A DNA stretch of 64,000 nucleotides from an uncultured Fodinibius sp. GTDB lineage: Bacteria > Bacteroidota > Rhodothermia > Balneolales > Balneolaceae. Both the position numbers and the translations under genes were made by a program. The notes under the pieces were generated by a model. That model saw nothing but the letters and a program-made list of their open reading frames with translations, did not search any database and was not told where the DNA came from. Location: positions 930,001-994,000 of the forward strand of contig CAJXMJ010000001.1 of the NCBI GenBank assembly GCA_913056455.1, given 5' to 3'. This document shows positions 28,721-36,906 of this stretch, piece after piece (the stretch's first letter is position 1; every line of letters begins with the position of its first letter).

Positions 28721-29968
28721 ATGGCTGAAGCTGCAACAAAATCAAAGATGAATGTAAATTTCGATCGCATTCGGGACCAATTTCCTGTTCTTACACAGCA
28801 GGTGAAAGATCAACCCTTGGTTTATCTGGATAATGCAGCTTCCAGCCAAATGCCTGCACGTGTTGCCGATCGCATCGATGCATACCACCGTAATGAGCAT
28901 GCTAATGTGCACCGCGGTATTCATACACTTAGCCAAAAGGCAACGGATGCATATGAATCAACGCGGGAAAAAGTGCAGCAGTTCATTAATGCTGAGCATA
29001 AAGATGAAATTATTTTCACAACCGGCACAACCGATTCGATAAACCTCGTAACCAACAGTTTTGGGGATCGATTTATTGATGAAGGAGATGAAATTCTTCT
29101 CTCAGAGATTGAGCATCACGCTAATATCGTCCCTTGGCAGATGATTGCCGAACGAAAGGGGGCAGAGGTTCGTGTAATTCCGGTTGATGATAATGGTGAT
29201 ATTATTTGGGATAAGTTTGTTAAACTGCTTAGTGACAGGACTGCAATCCTAGCTGTAGGACACGTTTCCAATGCCTTGGGAACCGTTCATCCCATTAAAA
29301 GGATGATCACAGAAGCCCACAAGCAAGATGTTCCTGTTTTAGTAGATGGAGCCCAGGCTGTACCGCATACTCCTGTCGACGTACAGGATCTTGATGCCGA
29401 TTTTTATGCATTTTCAGCTCATAAAATGTGCGGACCCACTGGGTTTGGTATTCTCTACGGCAAGAAAAAAATTCTCGATGAAATGCCACCATATCGCGGT
29501 GGTGGAGACATGATTGACAAAGTCTTCTTTGAAGAGACAACGTACAATATTACTCCTCATAAGTTCGAGGCAGGGACGCCGCCCATTGCAGTTGGGATTG
29601 GTTTTGGAGAAACTATTTCATTTCTGAATGAAATCGGAATGGAAAATATTGCTCAATATGAACAAGAGTTGCTGGAGTACGGTACCGCTCAACTGGAGAG
29701 CATTGATGGTATCCGTATCATAGGCACAGCCAAAGAAAAAGCTTCAGTATTATCTTTTGTCCATCAGGATATCCACGCCACCGATATCGGTACTATTTTA
29801 GATCAACAGGGGATAGCTATTCGCACTGGCCATCATTGTGCACAACCTACGATGCGTCGTTTTAACGTTTCTGCCACGGCTCGAGCCTCACTTTCATTCT
29901 ACAATAACAAAGAAGATATTGATCGGCTTGCAGCGGGAATTAAGAAAGCTATTTCCATGTTCGAATAG
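28721..29968 (+). CDS. sufS: Cysteine desulfurase SufS
   Basis: A PLP enzyme that takes sulfur from cysteine for the SUF scaffold. It is 415 residues with VYLDNAASSQMP near the start, HANVHRGIHTLSQKATDAYE, the PLP-binding Lys in FSAHKMCGPTGFGILYGK (about 235) and the catalytic Cys in RTGHHCAQPTMRRF (about 373), the short-loop group II form. Group II enzymes normally need SufE or SufU as sulfur acceptor; neither gene is in this window. It is 9 nt after sufD. Confidence 0.97.
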   Translation: MAEAATKSKMNVNFDRIRDQFPVLTQQVKDQPLVYLDNAASSQMPARVADRIDAYHRNEHANVHRGIHTLSQKATDAYESTREKVQQFINAEHKDEIIFTTGTTDSINLVTNSFGDRFIDEGDEILLSEIEHHANIVPWQMIAERKGAEVRVIPVDDNGDIIWDKFVKLLSDRTAILAVGHVSNALGTVHPIKRMITEAHKQDVPVLVDGAQAVPHTPVDVQDLDADFYAFSAHKMCGPTGFGILYGKKKILDEMPPYRGGGDMIDKVFFEETTYNITPHKFEAGTPPIAVGIGFGETISFLNEIGMENIAQYEQELLEYGTAQLESIDGIRIIGTAKEKASVLSFVHQDIHATDIGTILDQQGIAIRTGHHCAQPTMRRFNVSATARASLSFYNNKEDIDRLAAGIKKAISMFE

Positions 29969-30054
29969 CTCAACTCGGAGCTGTGAATTGAATTATTTTA
30001 TATTTATATTCGTTCTAAATAGTGAAATAACAAAAGCTATTAGACCAAACTATT

Positions 30055-30606
30055 ATGCCTAAGATTAAAGAAATTGAACGTACGCCTAATCCCGATGCCA
30101 TGCGCTTCGTATTGGGAGAAGCCTTGACCAACGGAGTAACAAAATCCTTCGAAAATCCTTCCGATGCGGAGGATGACGAACTGGCATCAGCGCTTTTCTC
30201 TATCGATCACGTGATTAATGTCTATTATGTAGATAAATACGTGACGGTAACGCAAGACGGTGATGCTGTATGGTCTGAGCTCCTTCGTCAATTGGCTCCA
30301 CCAATTCGTGAAGCAACTCCCCAAACAGACGCTGTTGAGGATGAGGAAGTCCATGCCACCAAAGAAGTTCAGGAGACTGACGATCCTCGTCTTCAGGAGA
30401 TCAATAAAATGCTTGACGAGCAGGTTCGACCATATCTACTTGCTGACGGCGGTGGACTAAAAATATTGGGCCTTGATGGCAATCGCCTCAAGGTTCACTA
30501 CCAGGGTGCATGTGGGACCTGTCCAACAGCAACAAGTGGTACGCTTTATGCCATTGAAAGCATGGTTAAGCGCATTGACCCTGAAATTCAGGTCATCTCT
30601 GTATAA
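30055..30606 (+). CDS. Nfu-type Fe-S carrier protein
   Basis: A 183-residue two-domain protein. The N-terminal Nfu_N domain (about 1-88: IERTPNPDAMRFVLGEAL, ALFSIDHVINVYYVDKYVTV) is joined by an acidic linker to the NifU C-terminal domain (about 115-183). That domain has VRPYLLADGGGLKILGLDG and the cluster-binding CGTC in GACGTCPTATSGT. Nfu proteins deliver 4Fe-4S clusters to target apoproteins. It lies 86 nt after sufS, the largest gap inside the suf cluster, followed by sufA. Confidence 0.94.
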   Translation: MPKIKEIERTPNPDAMRFVLGEALTNGVTKSFENPSDAEDDELASALFSIDHVINVYYVDKYVTVTQDGDAVWSELLRQLAPPIREATPQTDAVEDEEVHATKEVQETDDPRLQEINKMLDEQVRPYLLADGGGLKILGLDGNRLKVHYQGACGTCPTATSGTLYAIESMVKRIDPEIQVISV

Positions 30607-30621
30607 ATAGAGAATATTTTT

Positions 30622-30960
30622 ATGTCCATTTCCATTACAGATCGTGCGGCACAACGTATAAAGCAGATTCGCGAAGAGCAGAAAATTGCCGATGATGCTA
30701 TTCTACGTGTAGGCGTTGTAAGCGGCGGATGTTCTGGTTTAACTTATGATTTGGAATTTGATTCCAATCCTGAAAATGGGGAAGAGGAAGATCAACAGTT
30801 TGAAGACAAAGGCATACAGCTGGTCGTTGATATGCGAAGCTTTTTATACCTCTCGGGTACAGAATTGGATTACACAGATGGGTTAAATGGCGAAGGCTTT
30901 CACTTTCATAATCCGAATGCAAATCGCACATGCTCGTGCGGAGAATCATTCTCAATTTAA
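30622..30960 (+). CDS. sufA: A-type iron-sulfur carrier (SufA/IscA family)
   Basis: A 112-residue HesB/IscA-like protein. The three conserved cysteines are present: one in VSGGCSGLTYDLEF (about 36) and the pair in CSCGESFSI at the very C-terminus. DMRSFLYLSGTELDYTDGL is typical of the family. It transfers clusters from the SUF scaffold to targets. It sits 15 nt after nfu and 3 nt before the DUF2480 gene. Confidence 0.94.
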   Translation: MSISITDRAAQRIKQIREEQKIADDAILRVGVVSGGCSGLTYDLEFDSNPENGEEEDQQFEDKGIQLVVDMRSFLYLSGTELDYTDGLNGEGFHFHNPNANRTCSCGESFSI

Positions 30961-30963
30961 GTT

Positions 30964-31488
30964 ATGGCTACTGATACAAAGGGCGAAATTGTCAATAAGG
31001 TCAAACAGTCTGATAAACTGGTCACTATCGACCTTCAAAAATATTTTGATAATACACCCAAAGCCGAACTTGATTTAAAACAATTTCTTTTCAAGGGCAT
31101 GATCCTGAAAGAACAGGATTTCAGAGATCAGCTGGAACAGTTTGATTGGAGTCAGTTCAAGGATCAATATGTGGCTGTTTTCTGTTCCACTGATGCAATC
31201 ATATCAAAATGGGCATATATGCTTGTTGGTCAATATCTTACCGGTTACGCCAAGGAGGTTTTCAAGGGACAAGAAAATGATATGCTTTTTGAGTTGTATC
31301 GTCGAAAATTGGAGAACGTTGATTGGAGTAGTTACGAAGATAAATTCGTGATTCTCAAGGGTTGTTCAAGTAAAGAAAAGCCTGTTCCAGAAAGTGTTTA
31401 CCTCTATGCTACGCAACGACTTGTTCCACATGTTAAAAAGCTGATGTACGGTGAGGCTTGCTCAAATGTGCCCGTTTACAGGGCGTAG
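30964..31488 (+). CDS. DUF2480 family protein
   Basis: A 174-residue soluble protein matching DUF2480, a family almost confined to Bacteroidota and relatives and frequently found with SUF genes. Recognisable segments are VTIDLQKYFDN, FLFKGMILKEQDFR, DWSQFKDQYVAVFCSTDAII, KWAYMLV and FVILKGCSSKEKPVPESVYL. Two or three Cys are present, one in KGCS. The function is unknown. Its position as last gene of the cluster, 3 nt after sufA, supports a part in iron-sulfur assembly or delivery; that is inference. Confidence 0.85.
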   Translation: MATDTKGEIVNKVKQSDKLVTIDLQKYFDNTPKAELDLKQFLFKGMILKEQDFRDQLEQFDWSQFKDQYVAVFCSTDAIISKWAYMLVGQYLTGYAKEVFKGQENDMLFELYRRKLENVDWSSYEDKFVILKGCSSKEKPVPESVYLYATQRLVPHVKKLMYGEACSNVPVYRA

Positions 31489-31566
31489 CATATGGTGAAA
31501 TCTTTGGATGAGCTAAATCCGATTCTTACCTTCCCCATAAACCACTTATAACGAACAAAAATTGTT

Positions 31567-32295
31567 GTGTACGCATTAGTCACTGGCGCTTCTCGTGGAA
31601 TTGGTAAAAGTATTACTAAATCACTCTTGAAAGAGAGTTTTAGTGTTATTGGCACTGCCCGCTCTTCTGAATTTCCCAATGAATTTTCTCAACATGATAA
31701 CTTTGAAGAGCTTTATGTTGACTTGTCCGACCCTGTAGCTGTTGAATCTAAAGTAAAGCCCATATTTGATCGGGAAGAGGCTCCCACCGTACTCATCAAT
31801 AATGCCGGGGTTTTCATGGAGTCCGGATTTGAAAAAGATGATGAGACCTGGCTTGAAAAATGGGACCAAACCATGCAGGTTAATCTACGTGCTCCCGCTT
31901 TAGTTTCTAAATGGGCCCTAAATCGATGGATAAAAGAGGAGGGAGGGTATCTTATTAATATATCCTCCAGAGCAGCATATCGAGGTGACACCCAGGAATA
32001 TTCGGCTTATGCCGCCTCGAAAGGTGGACTTGTAGCATTTACTAAAAGTGTAGCCCGAGACTTTGGAGAACACAATATTTCAGCATACTCTATCGCCCCC
32101 GGTTTTATTAAAACTGACATGGCTATGGATTCTATTGATGTATATGGCGAAGAGTATTTAACCGAAGGGATGGCTTTTGATGAGATTACATCACCGGATG
32201 AAGTCGGGGAATTGGTCACCTTTCTTGCAAAGGGTAAAGTTCCACATATGACGGGATCAACCTTCCATATTAACGGCGGAAGCTATATGATTTAA
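31567..32295 (+). CDS. Short-chain dehydrogenase/reductase
   Basis: A 242-residue classical SDR starting at GTG (YALVTGASRGIGKS). It has the cofactor loop TGASRGIG (about 5-12), NNAGV (about 78-82), catalytic Ser in INISSRAAYRG and Tyr-Lys in YAASKGG (about 149-155), then SIAPGFIKTDMA. It resembles 3-oxoacyl-ACP reductases (FabG-like), but the genomic context (upstream of the isoprenoid genes) does not fix the substrate. It lies 78 nt after DUF2480 and 2 nt before the isomerase gene. Confidence 0.88.
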   Translation: MYALVTGASRGIGKSITKSLLKESFSVIGTARSSEFPNEFSQHDNFEELYVDLSDPVAVESKVKPIFDREEAPTVLINNAGVFMESGFEKDDETWLEKWDQTMQVNLRAPALVSKWALNRWIKEEGGYLINISSRAAYRGDTQEYSAYAASKGGLVAFTKSVARDFGEHNISAYSIAPGFIKTDMAMDSIDVYGEEYLTEGMAFDEITSPDEVGELVTFLAKGKVPHMTGSTFHINGGSYMI

Positions 32296-32297
32296 TT

Positions 32298-33320
32298 ATG
32301 AGCATAAAGGATCGCAAAAAAGACCATGTAGAATTAACGACTTCGGGAGAGGTCAATTATAAAATACCGGCCGGTTTCGATCAGTTTTATTTTACTCATA
32401 ATGCCCTTCCCGAAATCAACGTTGATGATATCTCGACAGAAGTAAATTTGTTGGGCAGAACTTTTTCATTTCCTCTTTTTATTTCATCGATGACGGGCGG
32501 ATATACGGATGCCGGGGCTGTAAACGCTATTATTGCTGAGTTTTGTGAGGACTATAACTTGCCCTTTGGCGTAGGAAGTCAGCGGGTAATGCTCGAAGAG
32601 CCCGAGACCTCTTCTTCGTTTTCCATTGTTCGTGAAAAAGCGCCAAACGCTTTTATTGCATCAAATATCGGTGGAGCTCAATTGGTGGGCGGATTATCGA
32701 AAGAGAAATTAAGGTTACTTGTTGATTATATTGAAGCTGATGCCATAATTGTACACTTGAATCCGCTCCAGGAGCTCATGCAACCAGAAGGAGATCGTAA
32801 TTTCAAAGGTATTGAAAAGGGTATCGCTAAGCTATGTAAAGATACGTCACTACCTGTTATCGTAAAAGAAACCGGGGCTGGAATATCGGCAGAAGTTGGA
32901 GAACGACTTTTGAATGCCGGCGTTGAAGTAATTGATGTGGCAGGCGCAGGGGGCACCAGCTGGGCCAAAGTTGAGAACGAGCGATCATCTAACCAAGCCC
33001 CCGATCATAGTTTTAACGACTGGGGCATACCAACGCTGGAGTGCCTCACACAGTTAGCAGATCTTAAAAAAGAACATGAGTTTGAACTGATTGCGTCGGG
33101 AGGAATCCGATCGAGCCAAGATATTGCAAAATCAATCTGTTTGGGAGCAAATTTCGCCGCTTCCGCCCAGCCTATAATCAAAGCCGTTGTAGAAGATGGG
33201 TATGATGGATTAGAACAATTATTTCAAAAATGGAACAACCAGCTGATCACCATTCTTACGTTATTGGGAGCTCAAACACCGTCTGAGTTAGCTCCCAAGC
33301 ACTTAAAATTGAAGCGATAA
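32298..33320 (+). CDS. fni: Type 2 isopentenyl-diphosphate delta-isomerase
   Basis: An FMN-dependent enzyme interconverting IPP and DMAPP. It is 340 residues with RKKDHVELT at the start, ISSMTGGYTDAG (about 74-85), HLNPLQELMQPEGDRNFKG (about 153-171) and FMN-binding DVAGAGGTSW and ASGGIRSSQDIAKS. It is 2 nt after the SDR gene and followed by a polyprenyl diphosphate synthase, so the two act in sequence in isoprenoid chain building. Confidence 0.95.
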   Translation: MSIKDRKKDHVELTTSGEVNYKIPAGFDQFYFTHNALPEINVDDISTEVNLLGRTFSFPLFISSMTGGYTDAGAVNAIIAEFCEDYNLPFGVGSQRVMLEEPETSSSFSIVREKAPNAFIASNIGGAQLVGGLSKEKLRLLVDYIEADAIIVHLNPLQELMQPEGDRNFKGIEKGIAKLCKDTSLPVIVKETGAGISAEVGERLLNAGVEVIDVAGAGGTSWAKVENERSSNQAPDHSFNDWGIPTLECLTQLADLKKEHEFELIASGGIRSSQDIAKSICLGANFAASAQPIIKAVVEDGYDGLEQLFQKWNNQLITILTLLGAQTPSELAPKHLKLKR

Positions 33321-33348
33321 CAGCAACAATATGTTGTTGTAAATTACT

Positions 33349-33356
33349 TATATTTG
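33349..33356 (+). promoter_or_regulatory. Possible -7 element before the polyprenyl synthase gene
   Basis: TATATTTG matches the phylum -7 box TAnnTTTG and lies about 29 bases before the TTG start. No good -33 box is seen at the expected distance, so confidence is low. Confidence 0.3.
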
Positions 33357-33384
33357 GCCTTTTGTAAATACAGGTTGCAAGAAT

Positions 33385-34380
33385 TTGAAAATTACTGAAC
33401 GACAGCAAAAACTTTCTGAACTTATAGATGAAAAGCTGGCAGAACTGAATCTGCCCGAGGAACCGTCATTACTCTATGATCCTGTACGCTATACTCTTAA
33501 CCTATCGGGAAAGCGTGTTCGACCATATTTAACATTGATAGGTTGTGGAATATGTGGTGGCAATGTTCAAGAAGCGTTGCCGGCTGCCTTATCCATAGAA
33601 CTGCTCCATAATTTCACGTTGTTACACGATGATATTATGGATAGAGCGGATACAAGGAGAGGAAAGCCAAGCGTATTTAAAAAGTGGGATTCCAATACGG
33701 CTATTTTATCCGGGGATGCCATGTATGCCAAGGCATTTAAGCAGTTGCAACAATACGGGCATTCAGAGTACTATAGCAAGAGCCACTACAGAACGATTCT
33801 CGATATTTTTTTGAATAGTGCTGAGACAGTTTGTGAGGGACAAGCATACGATCTTATGTTTGAAGATCAATCGGATGTCCGTATTGATGAATACATCCAT
33901 ATGATTGAAGGAAAAACGGCTGCTCTAATAAGCGGTGCATTAGCAATAGGGGGAGCAGTAGCAGGAGCAAAAGACTCAATTCTTGATGAGTTACGTTTTG
34001 TAGGTCGAAAGGCGGGAATTGCCTTTCAAATACAGGACGATTTGCTTGATGCCGTTGCTGATCCAGAAAAGTTTGGCAAAAAAAGGGGTGGGGATATTAT
34101 TGAAGGAAAGAAAACATACCTGACACTGCTCGCACTGGAAAGATGTAATAATCAGCAGCAAAAACAGTTACAAAAAATACTGTCTGATAATAAAAGTAGT
34201 TCCACCGATGTTGATTCCATTATTGGAATATATCAGGATTTAAATATTATTGAAGACACTAAAAAAGCTGTTCAGTATCACTATCAAGAAGCAATGAACC
34301 ACCTTGAACAGTTTGAGGATTCAGACTACAAAAAGGAAATTATCAACTTTTTTAATCATTTGATCTCTCGTGAATATTAA
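33385..34380 (+). CDS. Polyprenyl (geranylgeranyl-type) diphosphate synthase
   Basis: A 331-residue trans-isoprenyl diphosphate synthase, starting at TTG. The first Asp-rich motif is LLHDDIMDRADTRRGKPS (about 78-95) and the second FQIQDDLLDAVADPEKFGKK (about 214-233), with GKRVRPYLTLIG binding the diphosphate upstream. Product chain length is set by residues before the first motif (LSIELLHNFTLLHDD), with no small plug residue I can interpret safely; geranylgeranyl or longer are both possible. It lies 64 nt after the isomerase. Confidence 0.9.
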   Translation: MKITERQQKLSELIDEKLAELNLPEEPSLLYDPVRYTLNLSGKRVRPYLTLIGCGICGGNVQEALPAALSIELLHNFTLLHDDIMDRADTRRGKPSVFKKWDSNTAILSGDAMYAKAFKQLQQYGHSEYYSKSHYRTILDIFLNSAETVCEGQAYDLMFEDQSDVRIDEYIHMIEGKTAALISGALAIGGAVAGAKDSILDELRFVGRKAGIAFQIQDDLLDAVADPEKFGKKRGGDIIEGKKTYLTLLALERCNNQQQKQLQKILSDNKSSSTDVDSIIGIYQDLNIIEDTKKAVQYHYQEAMNHLEQFEDSDYKKEIINFFNHLISREY

Positions 34381-34396
34381 ATCAGAAATAAAAATA

Positions 34397-35269
34397 ATGC
34401 ATAAGCTTTCTACTTTAACATTTAAATTCTCTTGCCTGTTACTTGCTGTATTTGTATTTGCCTCTTGTAAAAATAGTGATTTGATACAAAGAGGGGATTC
34501 CCTGGAGGTAGCATTTAACAAGGCAATGGCCTTCTATGAGAAGGGAGACTATACCGAGGCCTCCGAAGCTTTTGAGACGGTTGTACAGATCGCTCGAGGT
34601 ACGGAATATGGACAAGATGCTCAATTTTACCTGGCAGAATCTTATTACAACGACGGTCGATATCTGTTAGCAGCCTCAGAATATGAGCGGTTTATTTCTC
34701 TTTTCCCTCGTGTAGAAAGACGACAAGAAGCCCAGTTCAAAGAAGCATACTGTTATTACAAACTGAGTCCTCGGTATAAGCTGGATCAAAAATATACCCG
34801 AAATGCCATAGAAAAATTTCAGCTTTACAACTCTCGTTTTCCGAATTCAGAAAAAGCTGATGAGGCAGGGCAGTATATCTCTGAAATGAGGTCAAAGCTT
34901 GCAAAAAAACAATATCATGCTGCCGATTTATATTTGCGTACTGATCGATACGAAGCGGCCATTATCTACTATGATTTGACGATTGACAAATATCCAGAAA
35001 CAACATGGGCGCAACGTGCTCTTGTTGATGAGATTAAAACCTACAATACATACGCTGGTCGCAGTGTTCCATCGAAGCAGCGAGAACGCTATCAAAAAGC
35101 GGTGGAAGCCTACGAAAAGTTTGTCCAACTTTATCCCAATGGAGAATATCGTCAACAAGCCGAAGAGTATGTAGATGAAGCCCGCTCGGCACTGGCAGAT
35201 CTCCCCGAAGAAACGCCCGTATCAGAAGATGGAGAAAACTTACAGGCTGATGTTGAGGGAGAATCCTAA
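34397..35269 (+). CDS. bamD: Outer-membrane assembly lipoprotein BamD
   Basis: The ATG at 34397 (MHKLSTLTF) gives a clean lipoprotein signal with FASC (Cys24), total 290 residues. A GTG at 34370, inside the previous gene, would add nine residues. Tandem TPR-like helices cover the mature protein (AMAFYEKGDYTEASEAFETV, YYNDGRYLLAASEYERFI, KADEAGQYISEMRSKLAKK, YPNGEYRQQAEEYVDEARS), the layout of BamD/YfiO. BamD docks on BamA to insert outer-membrane barrels. The C-terminus is an acidic tail. NadD follows after 9 nt. Confidence 0.9.
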   Translation: MHKLSTLTFKFSCLLLAVFVFASCKNSDLIQRGDSLEVAFNKAMAFYEKGDYTEASEAFETVVQIARGTEYGQDAQFYLAESYYNDGRYLLAASEYERFISLFPRVERRQEAQFKEAYCYYKLSPRYKLDQKYTRNAIEKFQLYNSRFPNSEKADEAGQYISEMRSKLAKKQYHAADLYLRTDRYEAAIIYYDLTIDKYPETTWAQRALVDEIKTYNTYAGRSVPSKQRERYQKAVEAYEKFVQLYPNGEYRQQAEEYVDEARSALADLPEETPVSEDGENLQADVEGES

Positions 35270-35278
35270 TACAAGTTC

Positions 35279-35887
35279 ATGTCACTTCAGGAAAAGCGAA
35301 TAGGAATATTGGGAGGAACCTTTGATCCCGTTCATTACGGCCATATATCTATTGCTGAGTCATTTTTAGATGCCGATATACTTGATGAGCTCTGGATACT
35401 TTTAACGCCAGATCCCCCTCACAAAACAGAACAAGCTCAAGCAGATTATCAATTGCGGCTGAAAATGCTGCAAGAAGCCTTTAAAGGGTTTGATAATGTA
35501 AAAGTCAGTGATATAGAAAAACAGCTACCTCAACCATCGTATACCATTCAGACCCTTGAGTTTTTAAAAAGTCGATATTCCGGTTATACATTTTATCTGT
35601 GTATTGGGGGTGATTCGCTGCACAATTTTAAGAAATGGAAAGATTGGGAAAAGATACTACAGATTTGTGATCTTTTCGTTGCTCAACGACCATCTACTGA
35701 TACACAGGCTATTGATGAATCAATAAGGGAGCATGCACATTTTGCTGATCATGAACCCATTCGGGTTTCATCAACAATGATCAGGCAGGCTGTTGCCAAG
35801 GGCGATGATATTTCGGAACTGCTTCCATCATCGGTTAAAAAAATTATTGATAAAGAAGAACTCTACAGAGTCATAAATCATGAATAG
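35279..35887 (+). CDS. nadD: Nicotinate-nucleotide adenylyltransferase
   Basis: Adenylates nicotinate mononucleotide in NAD synthesis. It is 202 residues with the nucleotidyltransferase motif GGTFDPVHYGH (about 12-22), a DPPHK substrate loop (about 46-50), GGDSLHNFKKWKDWEKIL and the RVSSTMIRQAVAKG (ISSTxIR) motif near 160-173. It starts 9 nt after bamD. Its last 8 nt overlap the start of the next gene. Confidence 0.95.
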   Translation: MSLQEKRIGILGGTFDPVHYGHISIAESFLDADILDELWILLTPDPPHKTEQAQADYQLRLKMLQEAFKGFDNVKVSDIEKQLPQPSYTIQTLEFLKSRYSGYTFYLCIGGDSLHNFKKWKDWEKILQICDLFVAQRPSTDTQAIDESIREHAHFADHEPIRVSSTMIRQAVAKGDDISELLPSSVKKIIDKEELYRVINHE

Positions 35888-36899
35888 AAAGGGATTTTTA
35901 AAACTTTTATCGACAGGCGGATTGGGGGCTTTTCTGGCAAATACCGGCAGCTATTCTTATGACAAGAGTTTAATCAAGCCTAAGAAATTACAGAAGGGTG
36001 ATACCATTGGGCTTATTAGTCCCGGATTTATCTTGCCTGATCGTAGCAAGTATGATAAGATCATTAAACAGATCAAAAAATTGGGCTACCAGGTTAAAGA
36101 AGGACCTAATGCACGCAACAAATATGGCTATTTAGCGGGCACCGATAATGAAAGAGCCGCTGACCTTAATGCGATGTTTGCTGATAATTCTGTCGATGCT
36201 ATTATGCCTTTCCGGGGTGGTTGGGGCTGTAATCGAATATTGCCGCTCATCGATTTCAATACCATTCGAAATAATCCCAAAATCCTTGTCGGTTTTAGTG
36301 ATATCACAACCTTGCTTTTATCTATTTATGCAAAAACGGGTCTCGTAACATTTCACGGACCGGTAGGAAAATCTGAATGGACAAGCTACACGAAAAAGTA
36401 TTTCGAACAAGTTCTCGCGGGAGAACAAAGATCATTTACTCTCCCTAATAATGAGGTGTGCAAGGATTGTGATGAGTTAGCAGTAATTACCCCTGGCAAG
36501 GCAACGGGTTCGCTTCTGGGTGGCAATTTAAGCGTATTGTCAGCGATGATGGGCTCTGACTATCTTCCTGACTGGAATAACAGCATTCTCTTTCTGGAAG
36601 ATCTGGGCGAAGACGTATATCGAATCGATCGTATGTTGACCCAACTTAAATTAAACGGTGTCCTGGAAAAGATTTCAGGATTCATTCTTGGCCAATGCAC
36701 CTCTTGCGAAATGGCAAGCTCTAACGGTCTAAGTCTGCAACAAGTTTTTGATGATCACATCAAGCCACTTGGTGTTCCTGCATTTTCGGGAGCTATGATT
36801 GGTCATATCGATAATATGATCACTTTACCTGTTGGACTGCCTGTTGAAATGAGTGCCCAAGATGGAATTATTGAACTACAAGAAAACGCTGTGGTATAG
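35880..36899 (+). CDS. S66 family LD-carboxypeptidase-like serine peptidase, exported
   Basis: A 339-residue protein of the LdcA/MccF family. The nucleophile Ser is in VGFSDIT (about 141), followed by FHGPVGKSEW. The catalytic Glu-containing LEDLGEDVYRIDRMLTQL and His in AMIGHIDNMITLPVG complete the triad. The N-terminus MNRKGFLKLLSTGGLGAFL resembles a Tat-type or lipid-less export signal, so it may act in the periplasm, unlike cytoplasmic LdcA. LdcA cuts the L,D bond of muropeptide tetrapeptides. It overlaps nadD by 8 nt and converges on the VWA protein gene. Confidence 0.85.
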   Translation: MNRKGFLKLLSTGGLGAFLANTGSYSYDKSLIKPKKLQKGDTIGLISPGFILPDRSKYDKIIKQIKKLGYQVKEGPNARNKYGYLAGTDNERAADLNAMFADNSVDAIMPFRGGWGCNRILPLIDFNTIRNNPKILVGFSDITTLLLSIYAKTGLVTFHGPVGKSEWTSYTKKYFEQVLAGEQRSFTLPNNEVCKDCDELAVITPGKATGSLLGGNLSVLSAMMGSDYLPDWNNSILFLEDLGEDVYRIDRMLTQLKLNGVLEKISGFILGQCTSCEMASSNGLSLQQVFDDHIKPLGVPAFSGAMIGHIDNMITLPVGLPVEMSAQDGIIELQENAVV

Positions 36900-36906
36900 G
36901 TAACAG

